Assembly: GCA_029266655.1 (NCBI GenBank)
Contig: JAQSWL010000001.1
Location: 1 to 55,714 of the forward strand
Length of the DNA stretch: 55,714 nt
Source of the DNA: Candidatus Midichloriaceae bacterium
GTDB lineage: Bacteria > Pseudomonadota > Alphaproteobacteria > Rickettsiales > Midichloriaceae
Direction: 5' to 3'
Shown one piece after another: positions 16,778 to 26,483 of the stretch. The notes under the pieces are model-generated. The model made no database searches. It was not told the origin of the DNA and saw only the letters and a program-made list of their open reading frames with translations. Made by a program: the position numbers and the translations under genes. How positions within the stretch are numbered: the stretch's first letter is position 1; the number at the start of each line of letters is the position of its first letter.

Positions 16778-17725
16778 TCATTTGGTTGCTGCAACTGTAG
16801 GGAATAATTTTTGCCTATCATAAATTACTCTAATATCTTTAAAACCTACTTTTTCTAAAGCTTCTCTTACTTTTACTTCACTACGATGCGAAGCCAGCCA
16901 CTTCACTCCTAGTACATCATCTAAAAGAATACGTTGCGTTCTTAAATCACCTTCACTAATTTGCGAAGCATCCCATTCAGATTTTGTAGATCTGGTTGGT
17001 GGTGGGGTTAGAAAACCATTAATAAACATACCTCCAGCTTTTAATGATTTGTATATTCTAGAATATAGCTCTTCAACCCTTTCGTCATCGGGCTCATAAA
17101 TATTAAGCCCATTACTAGCTACAACATCAAACTCGTCCTTAATTTTAAGATTCCAAGCATCGACCTCCATAAACTCACAATGCATCTCAATTCGATTTTG
17201 CACCGCATTCTCAAGTGCCAATTGCAAAGAGTCAGGATCAATATCCAACCCTATTAACTTAAAATTTTTCACGCAGCGATAGTTAAGTCCTAACAAATCA
17301 TCCATAAGACCACAGGGTAGAGAAGCAGCTATCAAGCCATTTTTCACTACGCTTTGCAGTAATTTTTGAAAAATAAAAAAGCGCTCTTGTGTTGCAATAA
17401 CTATAGGGCAACGGTCTAGAATCCACCTTTCAAATTTTTGCAAAGGCGCTCCATCACTGCTTAACCCTGTGAGTCTGCCGTTCTGAGGATGTAATGTTAT
17501 ATATCGCGACCATACTCCATTCAACCCTCTATATTGAATTAAAAACCTTCCTAACTCAAATTTATCAAGATCATCTAGAATCTGCATACGTTCAATAGCA
17601 GATACTTGAGATTTATTAGTATTTTTCAGTATTTTTTGCTTTAAATCGTTAAAAGCAGCATCATACTCTTCATAATACTTATGGGTTATATTGCCTTGCT
17701 GAATCCTCGGTTTAGTTTGATGCAT
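16778..17725 (-). CDS. SAM-dependent class I methyltransferase, substrate unknown
   Basis: The 315-residue protein has a Rossmann methyltransferase core. The glycine loop is SLPCGLMDDLLGL, with acidic GLDIDPDS, then a motif II-like DAWNLKIKDEFDVVASNGLN and LKAGGMFINGFLTPP. A 100-residue N-terminal part carries RYITLHPQNGRL. I recall related proteins in Legionella and amoeba-associated bacteria, with unknown substrates. An in-frame TTG 63 bases upstream is possible, but I chose ATG 17725. It stands alone, facing gltX across a family A repeat and divergent from the FixH-like gene. Confidence 0.75.
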   Translation of the reverse strand: MHQTKPRIQQGNITHKYYEEYDAAFNDLKQKILKNTNKSQVSAIERMQILDDLDKFELGRFLIQYRGLNGVWSRYITLHPQNGRLTGLSSDGAPLQKFERWILDRCPIVIATQERFFIFQKLLQSVVKNGLIAASLPCGLMDDLLGLNYRCVKNFKLIGLDIDPDSLQLALENAVQNRIEMHCEFMEVDAWNLKIKDEFDVVASNGLNIYEPDDERVEELYSRIYKSLKAGGMFINGFLTPPPTRSTKSEWDASQISEGDLRTQRILLDDVLGVKWLASHRSEVKVREALEKVGFKDIRVIYDRQKLFPTVAATK

Positions 17726-17849
17726 AATAAAAACACTACATGTGGTTTGCGATTGATTAATTAAATATCTGTTTTTTCTACTTTGCAATATACTAATTGC
17801 GAGATATTTATTTCATACATAATACTCACGCTAACAGAGAGATTTTAGA

Positions 17850-18299
17850 ATGCAAAAAAACAATCATTATATACCAACTTTAATCGTTTGTTTCATAATA
17901 TTTTTTACATTAATAATAATTGGTTTTTTCTACATAGCCCAATCTACCTTTACCGGTGAAGTTACGGAAAAAGCTTACCAAAAGGGTTTGGATTTTGGAA
18001 AAATTTACCAAACTAGTCTGATGCAGCCTGATAAATCTGTACTTGCTGAAATCTCAATTATTAATGGAAAAGTAATTCTAAAGTTAAACACCACTTTTGA
18101 AAATTTTAATCTAGAAGGAAAAATTGTTAAACCAGTTTCCTTTGAGCATGATGTGCCATTAAATTTCGAAAAAAACTCTAGTGCAAAATTTTATGAAGCC
18201 ATCTTTCCCCCTTTAACTCCCGGCAATTGGGAAATAAGAGTAAAGGTAGTGGCTGGTGGTGAAGATTATGTATTCAATAAAAGGTTTTTAAAGCAGTAA
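17850..18299 (+). CDS. FixH-family membrane protein
   Basis: The 149-residue protein has one N-terminal transmembrane helix (about residues 9-31). It is followed by the family signature TGEVTEKAYQKGLDFGKIY and a periplasmic immunoglobulin-like domain ending in PPLTPGNWEIRVKV. FixH proteins assist assembly of cbb3-type cytochrome oxidases, perhaps in copper handling. None of the usual partners (ccoNOP, fixG, fixI) is in the window, although a P-type metal ATPase lies at 52146-54032. GAGA precedes the ATG. Confidence 0.8.
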   Translation: MQKNNHYIPTLIVCFIIFFTLIIIGFFYIAQSTFTGEVTEKAYQKGLDFGKIYQTSLMQPDKSVLAEISIINGKVILKLNTTFENFNLEGKIVKPVSFEHDVPLNFEKNSSAKFYEAIFPPLTPGNWEIRVKVVAGGEDYVFNKRFLKQ

Positions 18300-18327
18300 C
18301 ATTCTTTACAAATATTTTAAATAAAAG

Positions 18328-18804
18328 CTATTTAAACCTACCGCTTGAAGGGCCTTCTACTTCCACTTTTTCTCTAGATTTTTCCACGCCTTTCTGAGCA
18401 CTTCTAGAGCTCATAATCTCTGCCATTTTTGCTTTTTGGCCTGCAAGCTCTTGTCCCCTAGTCATACCAATTTCACGCTCAGTTGTAAGTTCAGACATTT
18501 TATCTCCAATTTGAGAAGCTTGTTCCTCAAGTTTATCTAATTTTCCTGATGCTCCTTGGGCAAATGCCGCGCCTCCCACAGCACTTACAGCACTAGCTGC
18601 TGCTATCACTTCCATAATATAGGCTTCTCCTAAAGGAACTCCAATATCAATAGCGATAATGCTAACAACAAATGCAAGTACAGATGAAGCAGTAAAAGCA
18701 GAGGCACGCCAGAACCTTCGATTCATCTCTTCTTTCCCACTCTCTAACTGCATAATTTCTGCTTTTAACTCTTCCGCTTTTGACCCTAATATTTCTTTTG
18801 CCAT
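18328..18804 (-). CDS. Small coiled-coil membrane protein, unknown
   Basis: The 158-residue protein starts after GAGGT at ATG 18804. Residues 10-30 and 85-150 are charged heptad-like helices (KLDKLEEQASQIGDKMSEL). Residues 36-80 form two hydrophobic helices (ASSVLAFVVSIIAIDIGV, then ASAVSAVGGAAFA). This is a hairpin membrane anchor with long helical arms, an arrangement seen in inclusion-membrane or envelope-shaping proteins. No family is recognised. A truncated family B repeat lies upstream. Confidence 0.55.
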   Translation of the reverse strand: MAKEILGSKAEELKAEIMQLESGKEEMNRRFWRASAFTASSVLAFVVSIIAIDIGVPLGEAYIMEVIAAASAVSAVGGAAFAQGASGKLDKLEEQASQIGDKMSELTTEREIGMTRGQELAGQKAKMAEIMSSRSAQKGVEKSREKVEVEGPSSGRFK

Positions 18805-18879
18805 ACACTACCTCATTTCACCTTATTATTTATCATTAGAGCATATAAAAATTAATTTTTAGTTAATATTGCATGTATA

Positions 18880-18978
18880 TTTACTTCTCGTAAATTAAGA
18901 CTTGGCAAAAAGGTATATACGACAGGAAATTTGGTATAAGCTACGACGCTCCAATTTTTCAAATTAACGGAGTATATA
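18880..18978. mobile_element. Repeat family B copy 2, internally deleted
   Basis: This keeps both ends of family B (TTACTTCTCGTAAATTAAGA and GACGCTCCAATTTTTCAAAT then TAACGGAGTATATA) but lacks about 65 bases of the interior. Its right end lies one base from the TAA stop codon of the response regulator gene (18980-18982, minus strand). Confidence 0.8.
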
Positions 18979-18979
18979 A

Positions 18980-19636
18980 TTAAGGCCAAAGGGAATAACC
19001 TTTATTTCGCTCGGTAATTAGATGCCTTGGAGATTTGGGATCAGTTTCAATTTTGTTCCGTAGCCTTGCTATCATGGTATCGATTGTGCGATCATTTAGG
19101 TCTGAAAAATGGTTTGCAAATTCAACCCTAGTAATAACAGTTTTTAAATTCTTACAAAAAACAAACATTAACTCTTTTTCTGAGTGAGTTAAATGCACTA
19201 CCTTATCTTTGCGCATTAAGATTTTGCTATTTAAATTAAAGCTGAAATCACCAAAAACCACTTCGCTAGATTTAGAATTTTCCGAAATTAAATTTTTAAT
19301 CCTTAATAGTAATTCTCTTAACTCAAAAGGCTTAGTTATATAATCACGAGCGCCACTTTCCAAGGCATAAACCCTATCATCCACATGACCAAGAGCAGAG
19401 ACTATTATAACTGGTACATTTATTTTATCGCGATTTTGGTTAATAAAATTAACCCCCGTACCATCGGGAAGCATTATATCTAAAATTATTAGGTCAAACT
19501 TAAAGTAGTTATATATCTTTTCACAATCAGCTATAGTGCCTACACTTGATACTAAATACCCTTGGCTTTTTAAATACTGTTGGAGCAATCTTCTGATTTT
19601 ATCATCATCTTCAACAATAAGAATGTGATGCTTCAT
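18980..19636 (-). CDS. OmpR/PhoB-family response regulator
   Basis: The 218-residue protein has a receiver domain with the acidic pair in IVEDDDK, phospho-acceptor Asp53 in LIILDIMLPDG and Lys102 in ITKPF. A winged-helix DNA-binding domain (TIDTMIARLRNKIETDP) follows. It would regulate transcription after phosphorylation by a sensor kinase, but no kinase gene is in the window. Its ATG shares one base with the TAA stop of gatC, so the two genes are translationally coupled. Confidence 0.93.
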   Translation of the reverse strand: MKHHILIVEDDDKIRRLLQQYLKSQGYLVSSVGTIADCEKIYNYFKFDLIILDIMLPDGTGVNFINQNRDKINVPVIIVSALGHVDDRVYALESGARDYITKPFELRELLLRIKNLISENSKSSEVVFGDFSFNLNSKILMRKDKVVHLTHSEKELMFVFCKNLKTVITRVEFANHFSDLNDRTIDTMIARLRNKIETDPKSPRHLITERNKGYSLWP

Positions 19637-19923
19637 TACTCAATAACTTTTGGTACCACGAAGTATCCATATTTACCATTTGGAGCTAATTTTGCAAGAG
19701 CTTCCTGATTATCAGGTTCGGTCACAATATCTTCTCTCAAAGCCAGATTTTCCGCATTCACCGAAAGTAAAGGCTCTACATTATCTGTATTAACTTCGTT
19801 TAACTGTTGTACCCAGACAAAAATTTTATTCAACTGATCACAATGTTTGCTTATCTCAGCATCATCCATTTTTATGCGGGATAGGCTAGCAATTTTCTTG
19901 ACTTGATCTATTGTTAAAGACAT
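19636..19923 (-). CDS. gatC: Asp-tRNA(Asn)/Glu-tRNA(Gln) amidotransferase subunit C
   Basis: The 95-residue protein starts at MSLTIDQVKKIASLSRI and shows the GatC pattern with PLLSVNAENLALREDIV and the C-terminal YFVVPKVIE. GatC stabilises the GatA-GatB amidotransferase that converts mischarged Glu-tRNA-Gln or Asp-tRNA-Asn. gatA and gatB are not adjacent. The four in-frame codons before this ATG (MAPV) are less likely to be used. It overlaps the response regulator by one base and diverges from ruvX. Confidence 0.93.
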   Translation of the reverse strand: MSLTIDQVKKIASLSRIKMDDAEISKHCDQLNKIFVWVQQLNEVNTDNVEPLLSVNAENLALREDIVTEPDNQEALAKLAPNGKYGYFVVPKVIE

Positions 19924-19976
19924 AACTGGTGCCAATTATAAATTTCAACTCAAACCATAATAGAAACTAGGCTGTA

Positions 19977-20423
19977 ATGCAAGAAGGTCTTTGCGAAAAA
20001 ATATCAGATTTCTTAAACGCTGTACAAGCTTCGGGCAAAGATACTATATTTGCTTTGGACCTAGGAGGACGTAAAGTTGGGGTGGCTAAAAGCAACCTGT
20101 CCCTTAAAATTCCGGTTCCTTTTATTATAATAGAGTACAAAAACCAGACCGATTTATCACAAAAACTAAAAACCCTCATAAAGGAAAATTTGGTCGGAGG
20201 TTTAGTAATCGGCTTACCCAAAGAGGACCTTAAAAGTAAATTTGCTAAATTTATAAGCGAAATGCAGCTAGAGATGCCTTTTATATTTGAGGATGAATCT
20301 TATACAACTAAAATGGCAAATGAAATGCTTTCTAGAGCCGGTATGAAGCGTAAAAAGCGCAATGAAGTTGATGATAAAATTTCTGCACAGATAATTTTAA
20401 ATTCATTCTTGCAAAAGACTTAG
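19977..20423 (+). CDS. ruvX: RuvX/YqgF-type RNase H-fold nuclease
   Basis: The 148-residue protein shows the YqgF order of motifs: FALDLGGRKVGVA, GGLVIGLP, FEDESYTTKMA and VDDKISAQIIL with conserved acidic residues. The family is implicated in Holliday junction resolution and 16S rRNA 5' maturation. The N-terminus is about 20 residues longer than in many homologues. It is divergent from gatC, with 53 bases between the starts, and lies 54 bases before kdsD. Confidence 0.9.
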   Translation: MQEGLCEKISDFLNAVQASGKDTIFALDLGGRKVGVAKSNLSLKIPVPFIIIEYKNQTDLSQKLKTLIKENLVGGLVIGLPKEDLKSKFAKFISEMQLEMPFIFEDESYTTKMANEMLSRAGMKRKKRNEVDDKISAQIILNSFLQKT

Positions 20424-20477
20424 CGCTAATTAAGATTTGGTGATACAATTTCCTTCAGTTGAAACAAATTAAAATAT

Positions 20478-21455
20478 ATGAAATCCACATCAATGAAAGA
20501 TTCTGAATTTTGCGAATTAGAAATTGCTACTAAGGTAATTGAACAAGAAATAGAAGGTTTAATTGCAGTCAAACAATCTTTGGATGCGAATTTTGCCAAG
20601 GTAATAGAATTATTATTGTCTGCACATGGCAGAGTAATTGCAACTGGTGTTGGGAAAAGCGGAGTAATTGCAAAAAAATTTGTGGCTACTCTTGCATCCA
20701 CTGGCACACCTTCAATGTTTATTCATCCTGTAGAAGCCCTGCACGGCGATCTTGGCATGATAACTCAAGATGATATACTAGTTTTGCTTTCAAATTCAGG
20801 AGAGTCTACTGAGCTAGCTCAAATAATTGAGTATTGTAAACGCTTTAATATTCACTCCATAGGTATTTGCAGAAACCAGAATTCTAGCATGGTTAAAACT
20901 TGCGATAAGAGCATAGTACTGCCAAATATTGCTGAGGCAAGCAGGCTACCCGCCCCTACTACCTCCACAACTATGATGCTAGCTTTATGTGATGCAATAG
21001 CTATAGTTTTAGCGGAAAGAAAAGGTTTTAGTAAGGCAGACTTTGGGATATTTCACCCTGGAGGAAATATTGGAGCCAAGCTTTCTAAAGTGCGGGATTT
21101 TATGCACACAGGCGAAGAAGTACCACTAATTAATTATAATACTACTGTTAATGAAGCAATTGGAGAGATTACCAAAAAACGCTTCGGTTGCGTTGGCGTT
21201 TTAGATAATTCTGGTGAATTGATAGGAGTTTTAACCGATGGAGACTTAAGGCGTAACATTGATAAAGACTACCGCGTAGTTAAAACTCATGAGATAATGA
21301 CAAAGAATCCGATTTTGGTTTCCCCAGAACTTTATGCTGCAGAAATGTTATATATATTAAATGACAAAAAAATTACTAATTGCTTTGTCGTCGAAAATAA
21401 TAAGCCAGTTGGCATCATTCACATACATGATTTACTAAAAGCTAAGGTGGCTTAA
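20478..21455 (+). CDS. kdsD: Arabinose-5-phosphate isomerase (KpsF/GutQ family)
   Basis: The 325-residue protein has an SIS sugar-isomerase domain (about 40-175) with ATGVGKSG, HPVEALHGDLGM and LSNSGESTE, then HPGGNIGAKL. Two CBS domains follow (about 205-325). The family interconverts ribulose-5-P and arabinose-5-P for Kdo synthesis; retention suggests a Kdo-containing envelope component, though no other Kdo gene is seen here. The last base of its TAA stop is the first base of a family A repeat end. Confidence 0.92.
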   Translation: MKSTSMKDSEFCELEIATKVIEQEIEGLIAVKQSLDANFAKVIELLLSAHGRVIATGVGKSGVIAKKFVATLASTGTPSMFIHPVEALHGDLGMITQDDILVLLSNSGESTELAQIIEYCKRFNIHSIGICRNQNSSMVKTCDKSIVLPNIAEASRLPAPTTSTTMMLALCDAIAIVLAERKGFSKADFGIFHPGGNIGAKLSKVRDFMHTGEEVPLINYNTTVNEAIGEITKKRFGCVGVLDNSGELIGVLTDGDLRRNIDKDYRVVKTHEIMTKNPILVSPELYAAEMLYILNDKKITNCFVVENNKPVGIIHIHDLLKAKVA

Positions 21456-21490
21456 TACCAAAACTCAAAATAAATAGAGCAGTAAAGTTC
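21455..21490. repeat. Solo left end of repeat family A (copy 4)
   Basis: ATACCAAAACTCAAAATAAA followed by TAGAGCAGTAAAG matches the family A terminus with few changes. The matching interior and right end are absent. It directly abuts the kdsD stop codon and lies just beyond the end of the convergent ankyrin gene. Confidence 0.7.
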
Positions 21491-21506
21491 ATCTACTTCG
21501 ATACCT

Positions 21507-22163
21507 TCATGTAGGGCCTCCACTTTCTTGATCAGAGGTCACCACCATATCAGCAGAGCCGGCGTCAACAACTTTTTGATCCGATCCTTTCTCTAGAAGC
21601 TTAGCTACTTCAAGATGCCCTTTTTCTGCCGCCAGATCTAATGGAGTTATACCCAATATATCCTTAGCATTAACATCTGCCCCTTGTTTTATAAGAACTT
21701 TAACTACTTCAAGATGCCCTTTTTCTGCCGCCCGATGTAATGGGGTTATACCCAATATATCCTTAGCATTAACATCTGCCCCTTGTTCTACAAGAAACCT
21801 AATTACTTCAAGATGCCCATTTTTTGCCGCAAAATGTAATGCGGTATAACCCAATATATTCTTAGTATTAACATCTGCTCCTTGTTCTATAAGAAATTTA
21901 ACTACTTCAAGATGCCCTCCTTTTGCCGCCAGATCTAATGTGGTGCAACCATAACGATCCCCAGCATTATCTGCTCCTTGTTCTACAAGATATTTCGCAA
22001 CTTCAAGATGCCCATTTTTTGCCGCATAATATAATGGAGTGTAACCATATACAGCATCCTTAGCATCAATATATGCTCCTTGCTCTACATAAAACTTAAT
22101 TATTTCAAGGTCTCCTCTTTGTGCTGCATTCCATAGCCCAGAGCCTAAAACAAAATCAACCAT
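21507..22163 (-). CDS. Ankyrin repeat protein
   Basis: The 218-residue protein is almost wholly six ankyrin units of 33 residues with textbook consensus (GHLEVVKFLIEQGADVN, then TPLHRAAEKGH). The last 25 residues are a non-repeat tail (SDQKVVDAGSADMVVTSDQE). The DNA is a run of 99-bp units, and the two nearest the 3' end are almost identical, indicating recent duplication or homogenisation. There is no signal peptide. A weak AGGG precedes ATG 22163. A host-interacting scaffold is the usual inference for such proteins in Rickettsiales. Confidence 0.85.
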   Translation of the reverse strand: MVDFVLGSGLWNAAQRGDLEIIKFYVEQGAYIDAKDAVYGYTPLYYAAKNGHLEVAKYLVEQGADNAGDRYGCTTLDLAAKGGHLEVVKFLIEQGADVNTKNILGYTALHFAAKNGHLEVIRFLVEQGADVNAKDILGITPLHRAAEKGHLEVVKVLIKQGADVNAKDILGITPLDLAAEKGHLEVAKLLEKGSDQKVVDAGSADMVVTSDQESGGPT

Positions 22164-22222
22164 ATATACCCTATCTTTTAATTTATGAAGAAGTTATAAC
22201 AAAAAACATCAAAATCTTCAAG

Positions 22223-24214
22223 TCAATCCTTTACCAACAATATTTCCTCTTGAATCTTAGCTATCTGATCTCTAATAGCAGCAGCCTCTTCAAACTCTTG
22301 TTTTGCCGCATGGTCTAGCATCTGCTTCCTGAGCTTATCAATATATTTATTCAGATCTTTACGCTTCAATAACTTAATTTCATCTTCTGGTACTTTAGCA
22401 TTTTTCTCTGCGGCCTTAATGATTTCACTTAAGTCTTTCTTAATAGATTCAGGAGTAATGCCATATTTTTCATTATGAGCCACCTGCACTGCTCTTCTAC
22501 GATTAGTTTCCTCGATTGCCGCTTCTAATGATTTAGTCATTTTATCTGCATATAAAATAACCCTACCACCTACATTACGCGCAGCGCGCCCAATGGTTTG
22601 TATTAAAGATGTTTTAGAGCGTAAGAACCCTTCTTTATCAGCATCTAATATCGCAACCAAAGCACATTCTGGAATATCCAAACCTTCTCTAAGTAAGTTT
22701 ACCCCAACTAACACATCATAAGTACCATGCCGAAGCGCTTGTATTATCTCTATGCGCTCAAGCGTTACCACATCTGAATGCAGATAAACAGCTTTAATAC
22801 CTATCTCAGTAAGATAATCGGTTAGATCTTCAGCCATCTTTTTGGTAAGCGTTGTAACCAAAATTCTAGATCCCTGCTCTACCACCACTTTGCACTCTTT
22901 CAGTAGATCATCAACTTGAGTATAAGCAGGACGCACTATGCACTCCGGATCCACAAGACCCGTTGGCCTTATTATCTGTTCTACATATTCACCACCAGAC
23001 ATTTGCAATTCTAATGGCGCAGGAGTTGCAGAAACAAAAATAGTTTGAGGGCGCATTGAGTCCCATTCCTCAAACTTAAGTGGCCTGTTATCTAATGCAG
23101 AAGGTAATCTAAAGCCATATTCAACAAGGGTGCTTTTTCTTGCTCTGTCCCCATTATACATACCTCCAACTTGCGACACACTTACGTGGCTTTCATCTAC
23201 AAATAAAATTGCATCTTTAGGCAAATACTCGAACAAAGTTGGTGGTGGCTCACCTGTAGCTCTCCCAGAAAGATAACGAGAATAATTTTCTATCCCTTTA
23301 CAAGAACCACTCTCCATTATCATCTCAAGATCAAACATCGTTCTTTGTTCAATTCTTTGAGCCTCTAATAGTTTGTTATGATCTCTAAACCACTCTAGCC
23401 TTTGCTTCATTTCCTGCTTAATGAGTTTTATAGATTGCTCCAAGGTAGATCTTGGCGTTATATAGTGGCTATTTGCAAAAATAGTTATCTCATCCAATTT
23501 AGCTGTACGCTCTCCCGTTAATGGATCAAACTCATTTATATTGTCTATTTCTTGCCCGAAAAAGCTCACTCTCCATGCACGGTCCTGGTAATGCGAAGGG
23601 AAAATATCAAGCGTATCACCCCGAACGCGAAATGTACCTCTTTGAAAGTCAATATCATTACGAGTATATTGAAGCTCTATTAATTTCTCCATAAGGGTGT
23701 TCCGGCCAATTTTTAATCCCTTCTCTAGCTTCTGGATCATTTTTAGATACCACTCTGGCGAACCTAAACCATAAATACACGATACTGATGCCACTAAAAC
23801 CACATCTCGCCTCTCTAGCAACGCCCTTGTAGCCGAGTGGCGCATTAAATCTATTTGTTCGTTAATTTGGGAGTCCTTTTCAATAAAAACATCCGTTCTT
23901 GGGATATAGGCTTCAGGCTGGTAGTAATCATAATACGAAACAAAATATTCAACCGCATTATTAGGGAAGAAAGACTTCATCTCACTATAAAGTTGTGCCG
24001 CCAAGGTTTTGTTATGAGCCATAATTATAGCAGGCCGATTAGTCCTAGCTATAATATTTGCCATAGTAAAAGTTTTTCCCGTTCCTGTTGCACCTAACAA
24101 TACTTGATTGCGCTTACCGGTTTCTAAACCTTTAACCAAGGAATCCACTGCTTGTGGTTGATCACCAGCTAAATTATATTTGGACTCAATTTTAAAAATG
24201 TTTTTATTAGCCAA
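22223..24214 (-). CDS. uvrB: Excinuclease ABC subunit B
   Basis: The 663-residue protein is a full-length UvrB, the damage-verifying helicase-like subunit of nucleotide excision repair. It has Walker [11 protein letters not shown], a beta-hairpin region [21 protein letters not shown], helicase motif VI (TIGRAARN) and a C-terminal UVR motif ([14 protein letters not shown]) for UvrC contact. It lies 13 bases after lspA as the last gene of dapA-holB-lspA-uvrB. Confidence 0.98.
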   Translation of the reverse strand: MANKNIFKIESKYNLAGDQPQAVDSLVKGLETGKRNQVLLGATGTGKTFTMANIIARTNRPAIIMAHNKTLAAQLYSEMKSFFPNNAVEYFVSYYDYYQPEAYIPRTDVFIEKDSQINEQIDLMRHSATRALLERRDVVLVASVSCIYGLGSPEWYLKMIQKLEKGLKIGRNTLMEKLIELQYTRNDIDFQRGTFRVRGDTLDIFPSHYQDRAWRVSFFGQEIDNINEFDPLTGERTAKLDEITIFANSHYITPRSTLEQSIKLIKQEMKQRLEWFRDHNKLLEAQRIEQRTMFDLEMIMESGSCKGIENYSRYLSGRATGEPPPTLFEYLPKDAILFVDESHVSVSQVGGMYNGDRARKSTLVEYGFRLPSALDNRPLKFEEWDSMRPQTIFVSATPAPLELQMSGGEYVEQIIRPTGLVDPECIVRPAYTQVDDLLKECKVVVEQGSRILVTTLTKKMAEDLTDYLTEIGIKAVYLHSDVVTLERIEIIQALRHGTYDVLVGVNLLREGLDIPECALVAILDADKEGFLRSKTSLIQTIGRAARNVGGRVILYADKMTKSLEAAIEETNRRRAVQVAHNEKYGITPESIKKDLSEIIKAAEKNAKVPEDEIKLLKRKDLNKYIDKLRKQMLDHAAKQEFEEAAAIRDQIAKIQEEILLVKD

Positions 24215-24227
24215 GTTAATATTTTAA

Positions 24228-24722
24228 TTAGTTTTTCCAGGTAATAATTGCTAATACTATCACACCTAAAACTATAGATCCATCTGCAACATTAAATGCT
24301 GGGTAATGCCAGCCGCCTATATGAAAATCTATAAAGTCCACTACCGCATGGTAAAGAGCTCTATCTATTAAATTACCAATCGCGCCACCAGTTATTAGCC
24401 CCACAGCAAAGCCATTTAAGTAGCTAATATTGCTAGCAAACCAAAACCATAAGCCACAGATTATAAGGCTAGAGGTTATAGCTAAAATAATATTGGCATT
24501 CTGCGCAGAATTAAATAATCCGAAGCTTATACCTTTGTTATAAACCTTTACAATGTTTAACAATGAAAAAACTCTAATAGAATCACTATGCACTGCAAAA
24601 TACTCAAGTACTGCAAGCTTAGTAACTTGATCTAAGAATATTACTTTAAGCGCTAAGATAAAACATAAGCTAAAGCCCAAAGGCTTTTTATTGGTGGTTA
24701 GAAAAGATACTAAGCGCAACAT
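24228..24722 (-). CDS. lspA: Lipoprotein signal peptidase
   Basis: The 164-residue protein has four hydrophobic helices and the LspA signatures DQVTKLAV, NKGISFGLF and GGAIGNLIDR. The catalytic aspartates lie in NLIDR and in VVDFIDF plus FNVADGSI. It cleaves signal peptides of prolipoproteins after diacylglyceryl transfer. The assigned ATG lies 35 bases inside the end of holB, an unusually long overlap. An alternative downstream start would shorten the extra N-terminus. Confidence 0.94.
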   Translation of the reverse strand: MLRLVSFLTTNKKPLGFSLCFILALKVIFLDQVTKLAVLEYFAVHSDSIRVFSLLNIVKVYNKGISFGLFNSAQNANIILAITSSLIICGLWFWFASNISYLNGFAVGLITGGAIGNLIDRALYHAVVDFIDFHIGGWHYPAFNVADGSIVLGVIVLAIITWKN

Positions 24723-25602
24723 TTTCCCTATCTAAATTAAATATTTCCTGCTCCTTTAATGCTTCATGTGTTCTATCATACCATTGCAATAAAGGCTCCA
24801 CATCCCTTCCCTCAAGCGCTGCTTGTTTTATTTTATCCATTATTAGCCTAAGTATCACATAGGTGAAGCAATACCAAGATTCATCGCTGGATAATGCTTT
24901 CTTTAATTTCATAAGTTGAGATAGGCTTTGCACGCCACTATTCACTACATCCTTAACCTGCTGCAACAATTCTAAATGCTCAGATTTCGCAAGAAGTGGA
25001 GCTATGCTTAAAGAGCCATAGCTCATTTCGTATATAAGTTTTGCATTACCGGAATTATCACCCAAAGCTTTGGTGAAATTTTCCAAGCTCAAATCATTAA
25101 ATTTGAGTATAGCGCAGCGAGATTTAATTGTTGCTGGTAAGCTCCCAAAGGAATTACAAACAAGTAAAAAGGTAGTATGTAAGGATGGCTCTTCAAGCGC
25201 TTTTAACAAGGCATTAGCTGCATTATTGTTTAACATTTCAACTGGGTCTATTATCACCACTTTGCGCTTAGATAAAACCGGAGTTGTATGCAAAAAGCTT
25301 AATAATTCTCGCACTTGGTTCACCTTGATTTCCGCGCCCATTTCCTCTTCTTCTGTTTCGCTTTCAATCACAAACATATCTGGGTGTGTATTGTTTTCTA
25401 TTAGCTTAAACGTGCGGTCGTCATTATCATGATTTTTTAATAGCTCTTTGGCAAATAAATATGCAGAAGATGCCTTGCCTATACCCTTAGGTCCACAAAG
25501 CAACCATGCATGATGCAACTTACCGCCCGCCATAAGTTTTTTAAATGTGGCGATTACTTCATCATGCCCAAGAATAGTTTTTATATTTCGAGGATGAGTC
25601 AT
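24688..25602 (-). CDS. holB: DNA polymerase III delta' subunit
   Basis: The 304-residue clamp-loader-type ATPase has HHAWLLCGPKGIGKASSAY (P-loop), then VVIIDPVEMLNNNAANALLK and LLVCNSFGSLPATIKSRC (SRC motif). It serves in the clamp-loader complex. The zinc-binding cysteines of gamma/tau are absent, which supports delta'. Its ATG overlaps the dapA stop by 4 bases (ATGA), and its 3' end overlaps lspA by 35. Confidence 0.92.
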   Translation of the reverse strand: MTHPRNIKTILGHDEVIATFKKLMAGGKLHHAWLLCGPKGIGKASSAYLFAKELLKNHDNDDRTFKLIENNTHPDMFVIESETEEEEMGAEIKVNQVRELLSFLHTTPVLSKRKVVIIDPVEMLNNNAANALLKALEEPSLHTTFLLVCNSFGSLPATIKSRCAILKFNDLSLENFTKALGDNSGNAKLIYEMSYGSLSIAPLLAKSEHLELLQQVKDVVNSGVQSLSQLMKLKKALSSDESWYCFTYVILRLIMDKIKQAALEGRDVEPLLQWYDRTHEALKEQEIFNLDRENVALSIFSNHQ

Positions 25603-26483
25603 AATATACCAGCTTCTTTCATTGCCGTTTCCACTTCTTTCCCTCGCCCCTTGCTTAAAGGAAGCAACGGAGATCTAAGCTCATTGCTTATTTTCCCCAT
25701 CAAAGAAAGAGCATATTTAACTGGAACTGGGTTAACTTCGCAGAACATGGCTTTATGTACAGCATCCATTTTCTTATGCAAAACCAATGCATCCTGGAAT
25801 TGCCCCATCATAATAAGCTCATGCATATGCGATAATAACCTAGGCGCTATATTAGCAGTTACAGAAATGCAACCCTTGCCACCGTTTGCTGCAAAAGCAA
25901 GAGATTCAGGGTCATTGCCCGCAAGTATCGAAAAATCTTTCCTACCCATTTTAGTAATTGTATCATCCATATAAGAAACCCTGGATATATCCCCACAGCA
26001 TTCCTTAACACCTACAATACGGTTATGTTCAGCAAGCTTGCATATAGTATCAGGGGATATATCTACACCAGTTCTTTTTGGAACATTATACATAATAATA
26101 GGTAGATTTGTCTCATCATGAATGGATTTATAATGCGCATATAAACCATTCTGAGTTGGCCTATTATAATATGGAGCAACTACAAGCGCGGCATCCGCAC
26201 CTAGTTCTTGAGCTAATTTTGTAAGCTTAATGGTTTTTGTTGTAGAATTTGTACCCGTACCAACAACTATTGGCACTCTGCCATCCACAACTTTCACCGC
26301 TGTTTTAATTAGCTCACAAAGTTCATCTTGTTCAATTGTGGGGCTTTCCCCCGTGGTACCGTTTATAACTAATCCATGAACTCCTTCATTAATCTGCCAG
26401 GTAATTAGATTAGAAAAAGATTCAAAATCAATTTCGCATTTTTTAAATGGAGTAACCAAAGCGGTTAATAATCCTTTGAACAT
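25599..26483 (-). CDS. dapA: 4-Hydroxy-tetrahydrodipicolinate synthase
   Basis: The 294-residue TIM-barrel aldolase condenses pyruvate with aspartate semialdehyde in the lysine/diaminopimelate pathway. Motifs are NGTTGESPT (Thr43-Thr44 pair), YNVPKRTG with Tyr132 and GVKECCGD with the Schiff-base Lys160, all at family positions. A supply of diaminopimelate implies that peptidoglycan synthesis is retained. It is the first gene of dapA-holB-lspA-uvrB, overlapping holB by 4 bases. Confidence 0.96.
   Translation of the reverse strand: MFKGLLTALVTPFKKCEIDFESFSNLITWQINEGVHGLVINGTTGESPTIEQDELCELIKTAVKVVDGRVPIVVGTGTNSTTKTIKLTKLAQELGADAALVVAPYYNRPTQNGLYAHYKSIHDETNLPIIMYNVPKRTGVDISPDTICKLAEHNRIVGVKECCGDISRVSYMDDTITKMGRKDFSILAGNDPESLAFAANGGKGCISVTANIAPRLLSHMHELIMMGQFQDALVLHKKMDAVHKAMFCEVNPVPVKYALSLMGKISNELRSPLLPLSKGRGKEVETAMKEAGIL

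Noticed and set aside
21507-22163. Regular repeats of about 99 bp that could be taken for a repeat array or CRISPR
   Set aside because: They are coding: every unit translates into a 33-residue ankyrin repeat in one open frame, and there are no spacer-like unique segments.
24688-24722. 35-base overlap of lspA and holB as a frameshift or sequencing error
   Set aside because: Both frames keep complete family motifs to their ends, so a real overlap or a slightly later lspA start explains it.
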